Source of the DNA: Patiria pectinifera | Lineage: Eukaryota; Echinodermata; Asteroidea; Valvatida; Asterinidae | Direction of reading: 5' to 3' | NCBI GenBank assembly: GCA_029964075.1 | Contig: CM057142.1 | Location: 945,770 to 1,009,769, forward strand | DNA length: 64,000 nucleotides | Part shown: positions 1 to 11,300 of the stretch, piece after piece | How the letters are laid out: every line of letters begins with the position of its first letter | Position numbering within the stretch: position 1 is the stretch's first letter | Program-made: the position numbers and the translations under genes | The notes under the pieces: generated by a model | What the model was told of the DNA's origin: nothing | What the model saw: the letters and a program-made list of their open reading frames with translations, nothing else | The model's database searches: none

Positions 1-219
1 GAGTTTTGGGTTTTAAACTTGACCCCTAATACATAATGACCATCGGTAAAGAAGATTACGGGACGAGTTGTCAATTTTGTTTGCTTCGACCGTGCACTTG
101 CTCTATACATAAAAGATGAATTGCACAATGAAAACACCCAGTAGAAGATGAATATTTAAAGGACACACAGACAACACAATGTGAACATCGTGTATGGCTT
201 TACGATTATACAGAGGACA

Positions 220-496
220 GGGCCCAATTTCACGGCGCTGCTAAGCACACGATTGGCTGCTAACAGAGCCTCCGTCTATTTCATGGAGACTGTAAGCATA
301 AGCACAGCAAAAGGCACGCTTACTTCAGAGGAAAAATTTGCTTAACTTAGTGACGTAACAATAGAAATCTCCATGCACGCGCGACCGTTAGCACGTCCAC
401 GCCGTGAAATAGTGCTTAAGGTTAGCAAATTTTTCTGCTGTGCTAAACACAACTTTTCTGCTAACTGGTAAGCAGCGCCTCGTGAAATTTGGCCCA
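220..496. repeat. Palindromic MITE-like element, copy 1
   Basis: The left end reads GGGCCCAATTTCACGGCGCT and the right end reads inverted, AGCGCCTCGTGAAATTTGGCC, so the segment is bounded by imperfect terminal inverted repeats. The interior (TAAGCAC..., AAATTTTTCTGC) is also partly self-complementary and there is no open frame. A related copy lies at about 4905-5156. A short, coding-free, twice-present palindrome is typical of a non-autonomous DNA transposon. The superfamily is not assigned because the target-site duplication is unclear. Confidence 0.7.
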
Positions 497-1234
497 GACA
501 CGCAAAGGGAGAACAAAAGATCCTTTCAGTCCTCGGGCGTTGGGTCTTTGTTGAAAACGGTCCTCGATCGTACAGTTATGTGCTTATTCTATGGGAGAGT
601 GTTATATTAAATACAGGGACAAAGGGAAACACAAAGCATTGTCCTCCGGCGTACAGAAATACAGGTATTTTTAAAATATCATTTTAATGCATTGAATACT
701 TCGCTGACATCTTACCCCGTTTTCTCGATTTTAAGCTGCTCTCCCTGGCCTAATTTCAAGTTTCACAAAAAATTGTAAAGACTGCCCGTTTCCATTCAAG
801 TGCCCGTTGTTCGCAAGTGTACCCACCGCCCCCAAATGTTTTTAAAGAGTGCCCTTTAACAAGACTTGTCCTTTTTTTCCAAAAAAGGGATTGCCTTTTT
901 GTAACTAGCGGCTGTATGGAGTTCCTTTTTTTGGGAAATTCACGCGTGTGCCTCCCTGACAAAACATCCTGTATTGTGCCTTTTTCAAGAATTTATTACT
1001 CCCTCCCCAATAAATATGACCTTGCTACGCCTATGCGAGTATTCAGTCGTAAAGGAAAACCCGATGTACCGTTTGTTTTGTGATGGACAGTAATTGAGCG
1101 TGATTATCGCTGAAGTGGGCATCATCAGCCCAAATCGACCGTGGGTTATATATAGTCAGGTTAAGCGAATTACCTGTTGACTCGTCTCAACCACTCCAGC
1201 AGTTAATATATGAGTAAGGTATTAGCCTGCTAAA
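497..1234. other. Intergenic, decayed repeat sequence
   Basis: No gene is visible. About 820-1040 resembles other fragments in the window that carry a 'GCTACGCC' end and lists of short G/C homopolymers (compare 2770-2830 and 3700-3900). The short open frames here overlap each other on both strands and have no protein-like composition. A TTTATT at 992-997 (AATAAA on the minus strand) could be a polyadenylation signal for the minus-strand terminal exon ending at 1670, but the distance is long and this is a guess. Confidence 0.4.
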
Positions 1235-1475
1235 CAGGGTGAGTAAAAAATCGAAACCGAAATGTCGGGACCATTGTTTAAGTGAAGTTCTGCATGTAGC
1301 ACTTTCGAAATCTAGGATATGAAAGCCCAATTCATAAGCTTTCTCTCAGTACAACAATCATTCAAATCACTAGTGTACTTTTCAAGTTACGGAATTTTAA
1401 ACACAAACACCGTTTTAAAGTTCTGTCCACGGATCGCAAAACATGTGTTCTTTTAGCAAAACGAAAACAATTCAC
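1235..1475 (+). repeat. Half-copy of the mariner-like palindrome found at 32422
   Basis: From CAGGGTGAGTAAAAAATCG onward this segment matches the left arm of the 32422-32938 element almost base for base: the 'GGACCATTGTTT' stretch, then 'ATATGAAAGCCCAATTCATA', then 'CAAAACGAAAAC' near the end. The second arm is missing, so this is a truncated copy. Confidence 0.75.
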
Positions 1476-1669
1476 ATATGCCTGCACAAATAAGCACATC
1501 GGAACCATTATCATCCCCCTTTTCATACCCGCTTTTTACGAACGAAATATCTGGGTTTGCGTCCAACGGCGGATCCAGCTCTACCCCTCCTGCCTTTTCC
1601 GAAAAGTATTACCAATTTTTCACCTCCCCCTCCCCCCCCCCTCCCCCGACCCCCAAAACCCTGGATACG

Positions 1670-2247
1670 CTACTGGTAAAGATTTGGACAACAGAACACC
1701 TGACAAGAACTCCTTGGCCTGGGAGTGAGTGCCACGACACCTTCGTAACACGCAGGGCCGCCTGCATACGCGCCGCATCCGTCACTGAACAGATGCGCAT
1801 CGCGGTTAGGTACCGCAAAATAGGGCCAAACGGAGCTAGTGGGTTGCCGGTAACCTCGGAGGTAAGCAGCCTTCAACTCGGGTAGCGTGCACGGGTGAGA
1901 GGCCAGTGCGGAGCAGCCCCGTGCTTGCCCGGCGACATCCTGGAGACTGTAGTACTCATTGGTGATGATGGGGTCTTGGGGGCTGAGCTGCGACCCGAGG
2001 CAACAGATGCCAGGGGAAGAGGTTGTCATCGGCAGGCCGTGTTGAGTGACTTCGCTCCCGTTCACCAACGCCTGGCTGTCCGGCACAGCGTACCAGATAT
2101 CGGTGTCTGCCGGTAGTATTTCGGCGTACCTACCCGCGTAGGCTCGGTCCACTTCCCACAACTCACAGAGATGCTGGTCGGCCGTTTGGCAGTCGGCAGA
2201 GGCCGATGCCTGCGTGTCATAGGTGCGGTCAGTCAAACCAGGTAGTC
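1670..2247 (-). CDS. Terminal exon of a Cys-rich secreted protein with a collagen-like lead-in
   Basis: On the minus strand a T-rich tract followed by TAG gives an acceptor, and the exon begins at 2247. It is open to a TAG at 1672-1670. Reading needs one base from the previous exon; the first residues are then x-L-P-G-L-T-D, as expected at the edge of a Gly-X-Y collagen stretch if x is Gly. The remaining roughly 190 residues hold about a dozen Cys, including two CC pairs (GICCLG and VFCCPNLYQ at the C-terminus). They also contain the aromatic-rich stretches DIWYAVPDSQ and SVWPYFAVPNRDAHLF. I do not recognise the family. Long open frame, clean acceptor and conserved-looking composition make it a real exon. 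Linking it to the PAN exon at 8169-7831 is inference: same strand and both secreted-type, but the phases (0 out, 1 in) require at least one unseen exon between them. It could instead belong to a separate gene. Confidence 0.6.
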
Positions 2248-2900
2248 CTAAAAAAAAAAATGCAAAAAGTTGTTTGTTTATGGAAAACTCGATAACTTAT
2301 TTGAGTATGAGATGTAAAAAAAATAATAAAAAGCGCACTCTTTCTAATTTTCCATAGGCCTATGCGTGCAGATTTAAGCGATCAAAACAAATCGAAATTC
2401 TGCAGGGTTCAGTTTTTCTAAATCGTCGGTGATTTTACAAAATCTCTTCGAAGTGAGCCATAAATTGCACATTAAAAACTGTTTACCTAAACATTTAAAT
2501 TGTAATAGGGGGAGGGAAGGGGGTAACAGGGGGACGAAAATTGCCCCCAGTGAATTTGTTTACAAAAAAGGAAAGCGCAAGCACTTCAAAACCGCTATGT
2601 TGGTAATATGAAGATATGTGTCTATCGGAAAAATATGCCGTAAGGACTGGCGTTACTTTGAACATGGCCATCATTAGTCAGATAAATATCCACCCCTGGC
2701 CCTCCCCAGCCTCAGTTTTTGTTTTTGAATTAACTGTGGCAGGGTGACCAGAAAAAAACTCTTGGCTACTCAGGGGCGTAGCAAGGTTATTTTTATTGGG
2801 GGTTAAACATTTCTTGAAAAGGACACTTGCACATCCGTGTTGGAATGTAGACACGTGTTTTGTTCTCCGGACACTTGGCCTCCGTAAAATCAAATAGTGT

Positions 2901-2920
2901 GGGGGGGGGGGGGGGGGGGG
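2901..2920 (+). repeat. Poly-G tract (20 G)
   Basis: An uninterrupted run of twenty G follows AATAGTGT. It is likely to vary in length between reads or alleles and is a possible assembly weak point. Confidence 0.9.
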
Positions 2921-2982
2921 TCTTGTACAGTTTGCTGATGGGGGCGCTGCTCACAACCGATGATGCACACTGACGGACAATA

Positions 2983-3500
2983 CAGGGTGGTTAAAAAAAA
3001 GGACACCCACATTTGACAGCAATTTTCAATTTTCAACGGTCGATTAGTAGCTATTGAAGTACTGGCTTTTAAGCAAATGTGACGAAAAAATCGTTGCATT
3101 TGCACATTTTGTCGTTGAGCTATGCTAATTTCAATATTTCATGTGCGAAACCTGTTTGTCCACGGATGTAAATTCCCTTCGCTTGACTGAGCTCAGCTAT
3201 GGGAGCTTTATTTGAAAGGGCATGACATTGGATTATGTTATGTAATGTTATGCAACAATGAACTTAAGCGAACAGCTCATTGAGTAGATGATCTTAACAC
3301 TGACCTGAATAATTGGACAGCTTCAATACAAGTTACCAGGGCAAATATATTTTGGTGGGAATGGTTTTTTAATTTTTATGAACTACGAAAACGTCCAATT
3401 TACATAGAATAACCCGTGGACAAGACTGATTTTGGCGACTTGTATTCAAATTAGCATAATATCACTATTTTTGCGACTTTTACTAAGCTTTTTTTCACCA
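2983..3500. repeat. CAGGGTGG palindromic element with TA on the left
   Basis: It begins TA-CAGGGTGGTTAAAAAAAA. The right half carries the inverse of internal blocks: GCTATGCTAATTTCAATA at about 3118 pairs with ATTCAAATTAGCATAAT at about 3445, and GTTTGTCCACGGATG pairs with CCCGTGGACAAGAC. The right end near TTTTTTTCACCATA is degenerate, so the boundary is approximate. The TA flank and CAGGG start resemble Tc1/mariner-type MITEs. Confidence 0.55.
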
Positions 3501-4872
3501 TACACGGTTAAAGGCCTATACTTTACTACTATGGGATTGTTGGCTCTGAGGGGACATCACACATCGCAAATATCTTTGCAAAGCGCCACACATTGCCGGT
3601 TAGTGTGCATAATCGCCGGTTTTGAACAGCGCCACCATCGGCAAATGGTACCAGCCCCCTTCCCCCTCCCTCCCTTCGAAATTATTAAAAAAAGCACCCG
3701 TAACGGCCGATGGCACAAAATAGGGCACTTGTTCAGAAAAAAGGCACTTGCAAAAGAAGGGCAATCCTTACAAAGTATAGGGGGGCGGGGGCGCTGGTTA
3801 AAAAAAGGTATTTGAATGGAAAATGGCAGCCTTTACAAAATATTGGGGAGGGGGTTAAATACCCCCGTTATCCTCCCTTCCCCCGCCGCTGGATACGCCA
3901 ATATACATGAGTAACATGACCTAACAAATGTCAGAATAGTCAAACTTTTTCGGTCTGGGAACCAGACTAGGTGGAAAGCAAACCCAGTATTCACAATTCG
4001 GGCAACTTGTATCGGTAAAGAAGAATTACGTACTATGCCTACAATGAAGGCTTTCTTACCCTTGTCTACTTTAACAAGTAACTGGAGCCTCATAACATCA
4101 AGTGGCTGTAATAAGAGAAACACAAACACAGGACCATAAACATATTTAGCTGTTGCACGTAGTTGACAGCATTAGTTAGCCCCTTTGCAATTGTGGTAAC
4201 CAACCTACGGGTGCAACAACTGGTTCCAAACAATAGACCTAAGTCATAATGACGTCACCCTTTCTTCTTCACCCAGTGAGTACATCATCCCTCCATTGTG
4301 GAGTATAGGCCTTTCTTTTGTTTGTAAACATTGGCGCCATTTTGTATGGGCTGCCGTAAGTGCATAAATTGAAGCCGTGGTTGACAAATATTTTTCCAAA
4401 AAAGTCCTCATAACGCCTTCAACACAAAGTAAAAAGGAATTATTTTGTAGCTTTGTTGAAGATGTTGTATTTTCAAGTATCAAATAATATTTTGGCGATC
4501 TGTAATAACTCTTCTTCATTTTTGCAGTGTTGGACCTTCCATAGTTTTGCAGGCCGTACCAAGCGCAGAAAGGTCTATACTCGTACTTGGGTGAAAAGGT
4601 GTTCGGTCGCGGGAACAAATATCAACGAAAAGTGCAGTAAACTAATTAAGAACTCGGTGCAAGTAGAAACGAAGCTCTTGTGGCAAACTTAGCGGAGAGT
4701 GAGTGGTTTCAAGCTAGTCCGGAAAATCTCCAGTGACTTTAGCTGAAACCACGGTGGCTGGTAGGGCATTCCAGATGCAGATGACACTTGGAAAAAAAGT
4801 TGTGCTGGTACGATATAATTCTACAGTGCTGTTGTGTGAACTGTTGTTGGTGGCCCTTATTCTGGTTTGATG

Positions 4873-5206
4873 ATGTTTACATGTGCGCTTTCCCGTTGGG
4901 AGCCAGGGCCCAATTTCATGGCTCTGCTAACCACAAAATTCGGCGCTTACGAACACCAATATTATTGTTCTATCAGCGCAGACAAATTCTGTGCTAACCC
5001 TGTAAGCACAATAATTCTTAGTTACGGAATGTACGCATGCGCAGCAGCCAAAATTCCTCGCCAACCCGTGATGATACGCTTACCGTAAGCACGGAATTTT
5101 CTGCTACAGTAAGCAGGGATTTTGCGCTTACGGTTAGCAGAGCCATGAAATTGGGCCGGCTGTGGGAACGAAATCTATCAAGCTCCCGTAGGAAAGCGCA
5201 CATGTA
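4873..5206. repeat. Nested palindromic element, copy 2 of the 220-496 family inside outer arms
   Basis: The outer arms GTTTACATGTGCGCTTTCC (about 4875-4893) and GGAAAGCGCACATGTAAAC (about 5191-5209) are exact inverses. Just inside lie the GGGCCCAATTTCATGGCTCT (about 4906) and AGAGCCATGAAATTGGGCC (about 5139-5157) arms seen in the 220-496 element. It is either a longer family member or one palindrome inserted in another. Confidence 0.7.
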
Positions 5207-5414
5207 AACCAAGCATGACGTCATTGCGTCTTAGGTCTGTCAAAATGTTCGCCCATTGTCATTTTGTGCTCAGTGATTCTGCAGTTGGCCTAGGCCAGCC
5301 AACCCAAGGCAGTGAATTCACGAAGCGCGAAGTGCCGAGTGAATTCGTAAATTAAGAATCCACACTTGCGAGTGTATTCTTCGACTTAAAGGGAATATAC
5401 AACATTTGCAATCA

Positions 5415-5845
5415 TCGAAAAATAAAACTACCAAGTTTTTACGAAATACCTTACTAGGATGTTGGTTAATGACAGTCTCAAGCATCTTGTAAAATTATGG
5501 CACCTGGTGTGAAGTCATTTTCAAGAAAATGGTATTTTTGTATACATTTCAAACGGTGGTCGGACGACCAGCGTTGGAAAAACCTAACTATTTTTTCAAC
5601 TACTGCTCCAAATTGACCATTTTTTCAGTCCAAATTTTGTTTGCTATTGGTTACATGTTCATGAACGGGTGTAGGCCAGCTAGACTGGTTACATTGCCTT
5701 ACAATTTTCCATCATCTATAAATTGATCCATTTTATCTTTTGTGGAGTCAGGGAACCAGACTACTTGAACATTTTTGTTTTTCTTGGTTTTTCCAACCTT
5801 TTCGAACACAAAACTTAAAAAATGTCATTGTAACAATATTTGATC
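5415..5845 (+). repeat. Dispersed repeat, copy 1 (uninterrupted)
   Basis: This segment aligns in the same direction with 19207-20095. Shared blocks include CTACCAA...TACGAAATACC, CAAGCATCTTGTAAAATTATG, CATGAACGGGTG..GCCAGCTAG and GAACACAAAACTTAAAAAA. It lacks the 479-bp insert that splits the second copy, so it preserves the empty target site (…GGCACCTGGTGTGAAG… around 5498-5513). Confidence 0.8.
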
Positions 5846-7830
5846 TATTATACTAACCCCTCAAATAGTTCATTTCTGAAAATTACAGCAAAAGCCAATG
5901 ATGTACATTCCCTTTAAACCATTGCGTCAAAAGAAGTATTGGCATTAACAGTGAGTGGAGATGAAAAGACTTGGGGAAAATGTTGCAACCTGACGCCACT
6001 TCCGCGATTGTGTACAAAGTCTATGGAGAGTCAAGAACATTTTCTAATTTCCTAGATTCATGTCTTATCATCATTTTGCAATGAATGACCTTCATTGGGA
6101 TGATATATGAAGAACAAAAGTGGCTTCAGGTTGCAACGATTTTTTCCCCGGCTCCTTCCGTCGACATAGGGCCTATGGATAGTTCAGACGATGATTTCCT
6201 TCTGACTTGAAGTAGGCTTCAGATTTCACGCATACGGTCCTATTAATGCTCATTATGAAGAACAACAATTGTCCGACGTGTTCAAAGTGTGAATTCGTAA
6301 TTCCGAATCCACACTTTCCTAAAGATTCTTAGTTCCGAATCCACACTTTTAACAATAGTGTGACGTCATAGCAATGGTTTAATACCAAAGAATGTAGTGT
6401 CCCGCTGGTGATTTTCAACACAACTATGGGGTTTGTGTGTACTTTAATAGGGGATTTGCATATAATTTATGGATGCAGTGCAAACAATCTACTGGAAAGA
6501 TTCACAGTCATGCTTCTTTTAAGTTGTATACGTATATATAAACAGTCATGTGGTGGCGAAGGGCGATTGGTAAAGGTTACGTTACACTTTATTTTGAATG
6601 AAACTACATGTACACAGACATGTTCACGTTGGTGGGTGAAATCTTTGAAAATTAATTTCTCCAGTTCGGAAGACCGTATCTTCGTGCAAATTTCAGGATT
6701 TATTTCCCTTATAATGATCCAAGTATGTGCTACAAATCGTTGTGATATGTTCATTACTTTTCGTTGAAATTGGAAAAATAGGCCTGGCTACGTGCATTTT
6801 TGAAGGTTGTAACACTGGCGTTTGCAATATCTGTCAATCTTTTCAAGCCTCGCGAACATTAATAAGGTTCCTATCCATTATGGTTTGCAGTACAAATTTG
6901 GATAAAAGCCTCCTTCTTGAGTTATTAATAATTGATAAATATCACCCTTTTTGCCGGCTTCCATTAATTGGTCGATACCGAGACCCACGCCAAAACACGT
7001 ACACGCCGAGTGACGCATATATGAATATGCTAATCTACCATACGTTATTGTGTTGCTTGGCCAAAATCGGTCAACCGTCGACAGAAAATCATCGTCGAAA
7101 TTTTCCATGGAGATATTTCTAGTTGTAACACTAGCGTTTGCAATAACAGATTAAGCTGAAATTCGGAATATACTTAGATACTTTAAGTGTTCAACTACTA
7201 CTCGTGAAATAACAATTTGGAGAAATTCTTAGAAATTGATATAAATAGACTTGAAGGTCAGCTTTGTCAGTAACCAGTATTGACGTTCGGCATCGATGAC
7301 GGCAATTTTGTCACTGACATGAAGTTTAGAATTTCTTCTTCCGTTATAATTTAACATTTCAATCATACTGAGCATATTTTCTGAGAAACACAACGTTAAA
7401 AAGGCCATGTTTTTTTGTGGTGCATGAATTTAACTAGTCTGCTATAGCGTCTAAATACGTAATCGGATTAGCTTTGCCTTAACAACAGCAGACGCTTTGC
7501 CTTAGCAACCACATGACTGTAAAGACGTCATTATCCGATATCCTAATGCTGCGTTCCAAACTCGTCGTGTTTCTCGTGTTCACGAGTCGTGAAAAAAAAC
7601 ACAGATTCTTGCTATCAATGATATAGAACTTCAGTCACTGAAGATGGGTCAGATAAAAACACTTGAACGGCAAATTACGTTACTATAATAGTGTATTAAA
7701 CGAAATGCAACGGAGCAACTCTGACGAACAGAACTTATTTTGGTAGACAGCGTGTCGAGGGAATGTAAGAGGGAAGCAGAACTTGCATCATTTCCCACTC
7801 ATCTTTTACTTTATTGTATTCATTTCTTAC

Positions 7831-8169
7831 CTTTTCTGGCCCACAATAGTAGGCACCAGTCCATCCTCCCACAGCCAGCGGGAAACGCGTGGCTGAAGCC
7901 CCGTTCAGCTCGCACCGGCTCACGGTCCCGTTCCAGTAGTTGAACGAGAAGCAGCGGTCGTCCGACAGGCACTCCTTGCTGCAGTGCATCTTCGAAGCCC
8001 CCGTGAGGTTACGGTAGCCTTCACCGAGCAAGACCCGGTTCCCTGAGCCGTAGAAATACTGGTGCGCGCTCCGAAGAGCCAGAGAGCCGCCTTGCTGGGA
8101 CGCGGCGGCCCGCCACGCCATACAGAAGGCAACAACCAGACCCATCATCAGAATAGGAACTACAGACAT
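7831..8169 (-). CDS. First exon: signal peptide plus PAN/apple domain of a secreted protein
   Basis: The start is the ATG at 8169; four in-frame codons upstream (a TTG start) are less likely because the hydrophobic leader begins MSVVPILMMGLVVAFCMAW. The exon is 339 nt (113 codons, phase 0) and ends at the donor AAAAG|GTAAGAAATG (GT at 7830-7829). Residues 1 to about 26 form a signal peptide. Residues about 50-110 form a PAN/apple-type module with the spacing C63-x3-C67-x5-C73-x12-C86 and the F/Y pattern CFSFNYWN, plus C109. NLT and NGT are possible N-glycosylation sites. Known family role: extracellular protein or carbohydrate binding. The C-terminal part probably lies to the left; 2247-1670 is the only candidate I see. 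An RFX-like site sits about 290 bp upstream of the ATG. Confidence 0.75.
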
Positions 8170-8458
8170 CCTCGACGTCAAACTAAGTAAACGTAAATCT
8201 TACAAGCAAGATCTAAATTGATTGTATATCTTCTTTAAGACAAGATAAACTATTTCCTATATGAAACTGTTGCAAATTGGCCTGGTATGGTAAGATCTGA
8301 TGCCGACACTGGTGTATGATACTTTATAAGTAGTAAGTAGAACGATAACGGCGATCGTGACGCGTGATCGTTTGATGCGTTTGTCCTACTATACAAGACC
8401 TTCCCTTGAATAAAACAATAAAGTCCTTGAAAAAATACTGTCTTGAACGCGCGTCTGT

Positions 8459-8472
8459 GTTGCCATGACAAC
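8459..8472 (+). promoter_or_regulatory. RFX X-box-like site upstream of the PAN gene
   Basis: GTTGCCATGACAAC differs by one base from a symmetric X-box (GTTGCCATGGCAAC). It is 287 bp upstream of the minus-strand ATG at 8169. The reverse complement of the same 14-mer occurs at 48725-48738. Binding is inferred from the motif only. Confidence 0.4.
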
Positions 8473-9953
8473 CGCGGCATAGAGCATAAAGGGTACACAC
8501 CGGTAAATAGGCTTAAACCCATCCGCCGAGCTCATGAATAAAAGTTATACCCTGAAAATATTCTATATTAGAGAGTTCTGAGAGCCATAAAATTGGGGAA
8601 ATGAAGAGATGAGGCAATGAACCTCTGGCCCGGACTTGGGGCTTCCAATTCTGAGCATTTTGGAGGAAATTGGGCTCGAAAGTGGCACTTTTTTGCCATG
8701 TTGTGGAGGGATCATGTAGCACTAGTGTCTATGGGAATTTTAATGCACTGTTGCACCCTTAGTGTCATTAAGCACTAATGCTGATTACCTTGAAGCAAGG
8801 ATGAAATGGTCTGCCCTCTACGATTATGACAAGGCAAACAGATCATAGTTCTGAACGCACGGGGGCGCTATAACTACCTTAGACGCGAAGCCAATGTTTT
8901 ACCGACCTAAATTGACATGTTCATATTTGAAAATTACAGTTCTTTTATTTGATTTGATTTGATTTATTTCCCATTCATTATAACGCTATAACAGGCCTAG
9001 GACTTAATAAAATACCTCTTTCATACATGAAGGGGTGGTAATACGCATATTTTAAAACGCAAATTTTGAGGCAAACCGCGGCTTAAATTTACGCCTTTGT
9101 GCCATCCCATAATGGTGCTCAATGCTTACAAACGAACGAAAGGTCTATTTAGTTACTTGTTTGCGGCAACGGCAACGGGGGTTATATACCCCCACACACT
9201 TTTAGCCCAGGGGGATGGGCTATTGACTCGTCCTACCACTTTTACGTAATGGGAAAAACAAAAAGCGAATTGTGAGGTATTTTTCGAACATCCCAACAAC
9301 CCAAATGTATTCAATAGCAATAAAAAGTGGAGAAACAATTATGTACAAAAGCTTTTAAAATGCGCTGTTTTGATGTAAGCGCGAATATACATGTTGATTT
9401 CATAGAGCTGTATTTATTATACAGCTCTATGGTTGATATACATCTATATCCTGAAGAGCGCCCCCTAGTGTAATGTGGTGTCCATTAAGCAAAAGCTGTG
9501 GCCGCCTTCGCAACCGGCTACGCCACCGCGTGTAAAAATAATGAGCTGTGAAGGATTCGTTTTTGGTTGTGGTTGTTTTTTTTTGTGGTTTTTTTTTGGG
9601 GGGGGGGCGCACAATGTACCAGTTTGCGACGTCGTGCTTTCCATTCGCCCATTACAATGTTAAATTGTGATTGTTATCAATTTGTAATAATTTATCTGCA
9701 TGTCGCCGTCTGTTAGCCGGAGGGTTGGGGGTACGGGGCAGGTTGCAACGAGATGGAGATTTTAAAAGCAAACGGGGACGCTGATAGAAGCAACATTGGG
9801 ACGGTAAAACAAATTATGATAAATTGCAAAATCATACTTTGTAACGGGCAAACAAAACAATGGCTACGCGCCTGCTGAGGAACTGAACACATTTAATTTG
9901 GGGAGATGACTTTGAACTTGGGAAAGTTCCCCCAAAATAAGAAATTATGGTCG
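8473..9953. other. Intergenic sequence without a gene
   Basis: No coding signal. It contains a short TTTGATTTGATTTGATTT run near 8947 and a perfect 12-bp hairpin at 9401-9431. The G/T-rich patch at about 9560-9607 is low complexity. Nothing else is recognised. Confidence 0.5.
9401..9431. repeat. Perfect short hairpin
   Basis: CATAGAGCTGTA and TACAGCTCTATG are exact inverses separated by seven A/T bases. The stem is too short for an ordinary animal miRNA precursor. It may be the remnant of a palindromic element. Confidence 0.6.
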
Positions 9954-10077
9954 TTTGTATGCCTTCAAATTATCTGATATTTTGAGGGCCGTTAAAATGG
10001 GAATTAAAAAAAAAAAAATTAAGGGTGGAAGCCCGCAACTACTACATATCAAAGGTCGAAGGAGTCAGGTGGCATAT
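9954..10077 (+). repeat. Direct repeat, left copy
   Basis: It runs from TTTGTATGCCTTCAAATTAT through a poly-A tract to GAAGGAGTCAGGTGGCATAT. It is repeated nearly unchanged at 11161-11299, where the two copies bracket a 1.1-kb block. Confidence 0.85.
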
Positions 10078-10129
10078 AATTATATGTATGAGTACTATAT
10101 CAATGAGTACCTGAATAATTATTTTTACG

Positions 10130-10730
10130 GGTAAATTTGAGGATTTCTTTGAACCCCCCATTTTGAAGTCCCCCATTAGGCAACCATTCGCCTAATTGTA
10201 GCCCAATTTACGGACACCTCCTTTTCACCCTTTTTTCTGGGCTTGATATCATGATATTATTATTGTTCACATGATTTTCCACATAGGTTTATTATTATTA
10301 GGAATGTGGCAGCGAGAAACTTTGATTTGAAGATCATCAATACTGAGGTTTTGGCAAGACTACTTCATTGATGATATAGTGAAACATCAAAGCGTGCAAC
10401 TTTAGGGTATAATGGCAGCCATTTTGAATCCGATTTCATGTATCCTCATCATAATTATCCACTTGTATGCTTCATATGTTATTAAAGAAAGGATGCGTAG
10501 GTGGAATCCTCAAACTAGATTTTTCAAAACAAAAACAGAATAACAAAATATACTGAAAAGTGGGAATTAACGTATTACACGGCAGCTATTACGATATAGG
10601 TCTATGCAAATTAAGAACCCCTCTCAAAAGAATTTCAGTTGTCACTCCTTCTAAAAATCTTCTTTTAGGGCTATATTAAGAATCTATCTGCCAAGTTTCG
10701 TGCTTTGGACCAGTCGGTCACGATCTTGTC
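10130..10730 (+). repeat. Nested element family, copy A
   Basis: One of three diverged copies of a roughly 600-bp unit. Diagnostic blocks: ATTTACGGACACCTC (about 10206), CATCAATACTGAGGTT (about 10336), GCAACTTTAGGGTATAATGG (about 10398) and CAGTCGGTCACGATCT (about 10711). No open frame is present, so it is non-autonomous or a decayed internal segment. Confidence 0.8.
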
Positions 10731-11160
10731 AAAAATTGGATCTAAGCCAAATAATTAATAGGGGAAATTTAAGTACAAGACGTAAAGTGAAGTAGGCCAA
10801 TAATCGATGTCATGGGTAGCGAGCTGTAACGTCAACCGAAACATTTTAAATTAATTTACATAGTTTGGTTATTTAAACTGTTAGAAAGTTAAGTTTTTGC
10901 CAAGTTTGGCCTTTATTAGATTATGATCCTTTCTAAAACCAAACACAGACGCGTACGGTCTGTCGGCCAAACTTGTCGTTAATTCTGAATAGCGCCACCT
11001 ATCTCGTTCGACCATGATCGTCCGCTTTGAACAAAATGAGGGCGCCTTTTTATGCAGGCTTGATTTTTGGCTAGTCCAAGGCCAAGACGGGTGCGGGCCC
11101 GGGGGTACGGGTGCAGACCCGTAAAAAGGTCCTGAATTGCCAACGCGGGCCAAATCACGA

Positions 11161-11299
11161 TTTGTATGCCTTCAAATTATCTGGTATTACAGTATTTTGA
11201 GGGCCGTTAAAATGGGAATTAAAAAAAAAAATAAAAAAAATAAGGGTGGAAGCCCGCAACTACTACATATCAAAGGTCGAAGGAGTCAGGTGGCATATA
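11161..11299 (+). repeat. Direct repeat, right copy
   Basis: It matches 9954-10077 in order and orientation, with a longer A-rich tract in the middle. It directly abuts copy B of the nested family at 11301. Confidence 0.85.
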
Positions 11300-11300
11300 G

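Larger units (their letters stand above)
2760..3900. repeat. Large imperfect inverted repeat with a nested element
   Basis: Inner arms pair around GCTGATGGGGGCGCTGCTCA (about 2934-2974) and the inverted GAACAGCGCCACCATCGGCA (about 3620-3645). Both are followed outward by G- or C-rich tracts. The outer ends carry GGGGCGTAGCAAGG (2774) and, inverted, CCGCTGGATACGCCA (3885). The interior includes the separate CAGGGTGG element at 2983. No coding frame is credible. Confidence 0.55.
2251..7830. other. Probable intron(s) of the minus-strand gene; repeat-rich
   Basis: No coding exon could be supported here, although a phase-0 to phase-1 connecting exon is predicted if the two minus-strand exons are one gene. 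The stretch holds the inverted-repeat complex at 2760-3900, the palindrome at 4873-5206 and the dispersed repeat at 5415-5845. At about 5310-5350 and 6290-6350 there are short GAATTCGTAA / GAATCCACAC repeats. The remaining 6400-7700 is AT-rich and unremarkable. Confidence 0.5.

Noticed and set aside
1478..1885. 135-codon plus-strand frame opposite the minus-strand terminal exon
   Set aside because: It overlaps the minus-strand exon, is partly Pro/Ser low complexity from a C-rich tract, and lacks the acceptor and Cys pattern that support the other strand.
2251..7830. Collagen-type connecting exon on the minus strand
   Set aside because: Expected from phase, but no Gly-X-Y stretch with splice sites could be found by eye, so none is reported.
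9401..9431. miRNA hairpin
   Set aside because: Stem of only 12 bp with no extended pairing.
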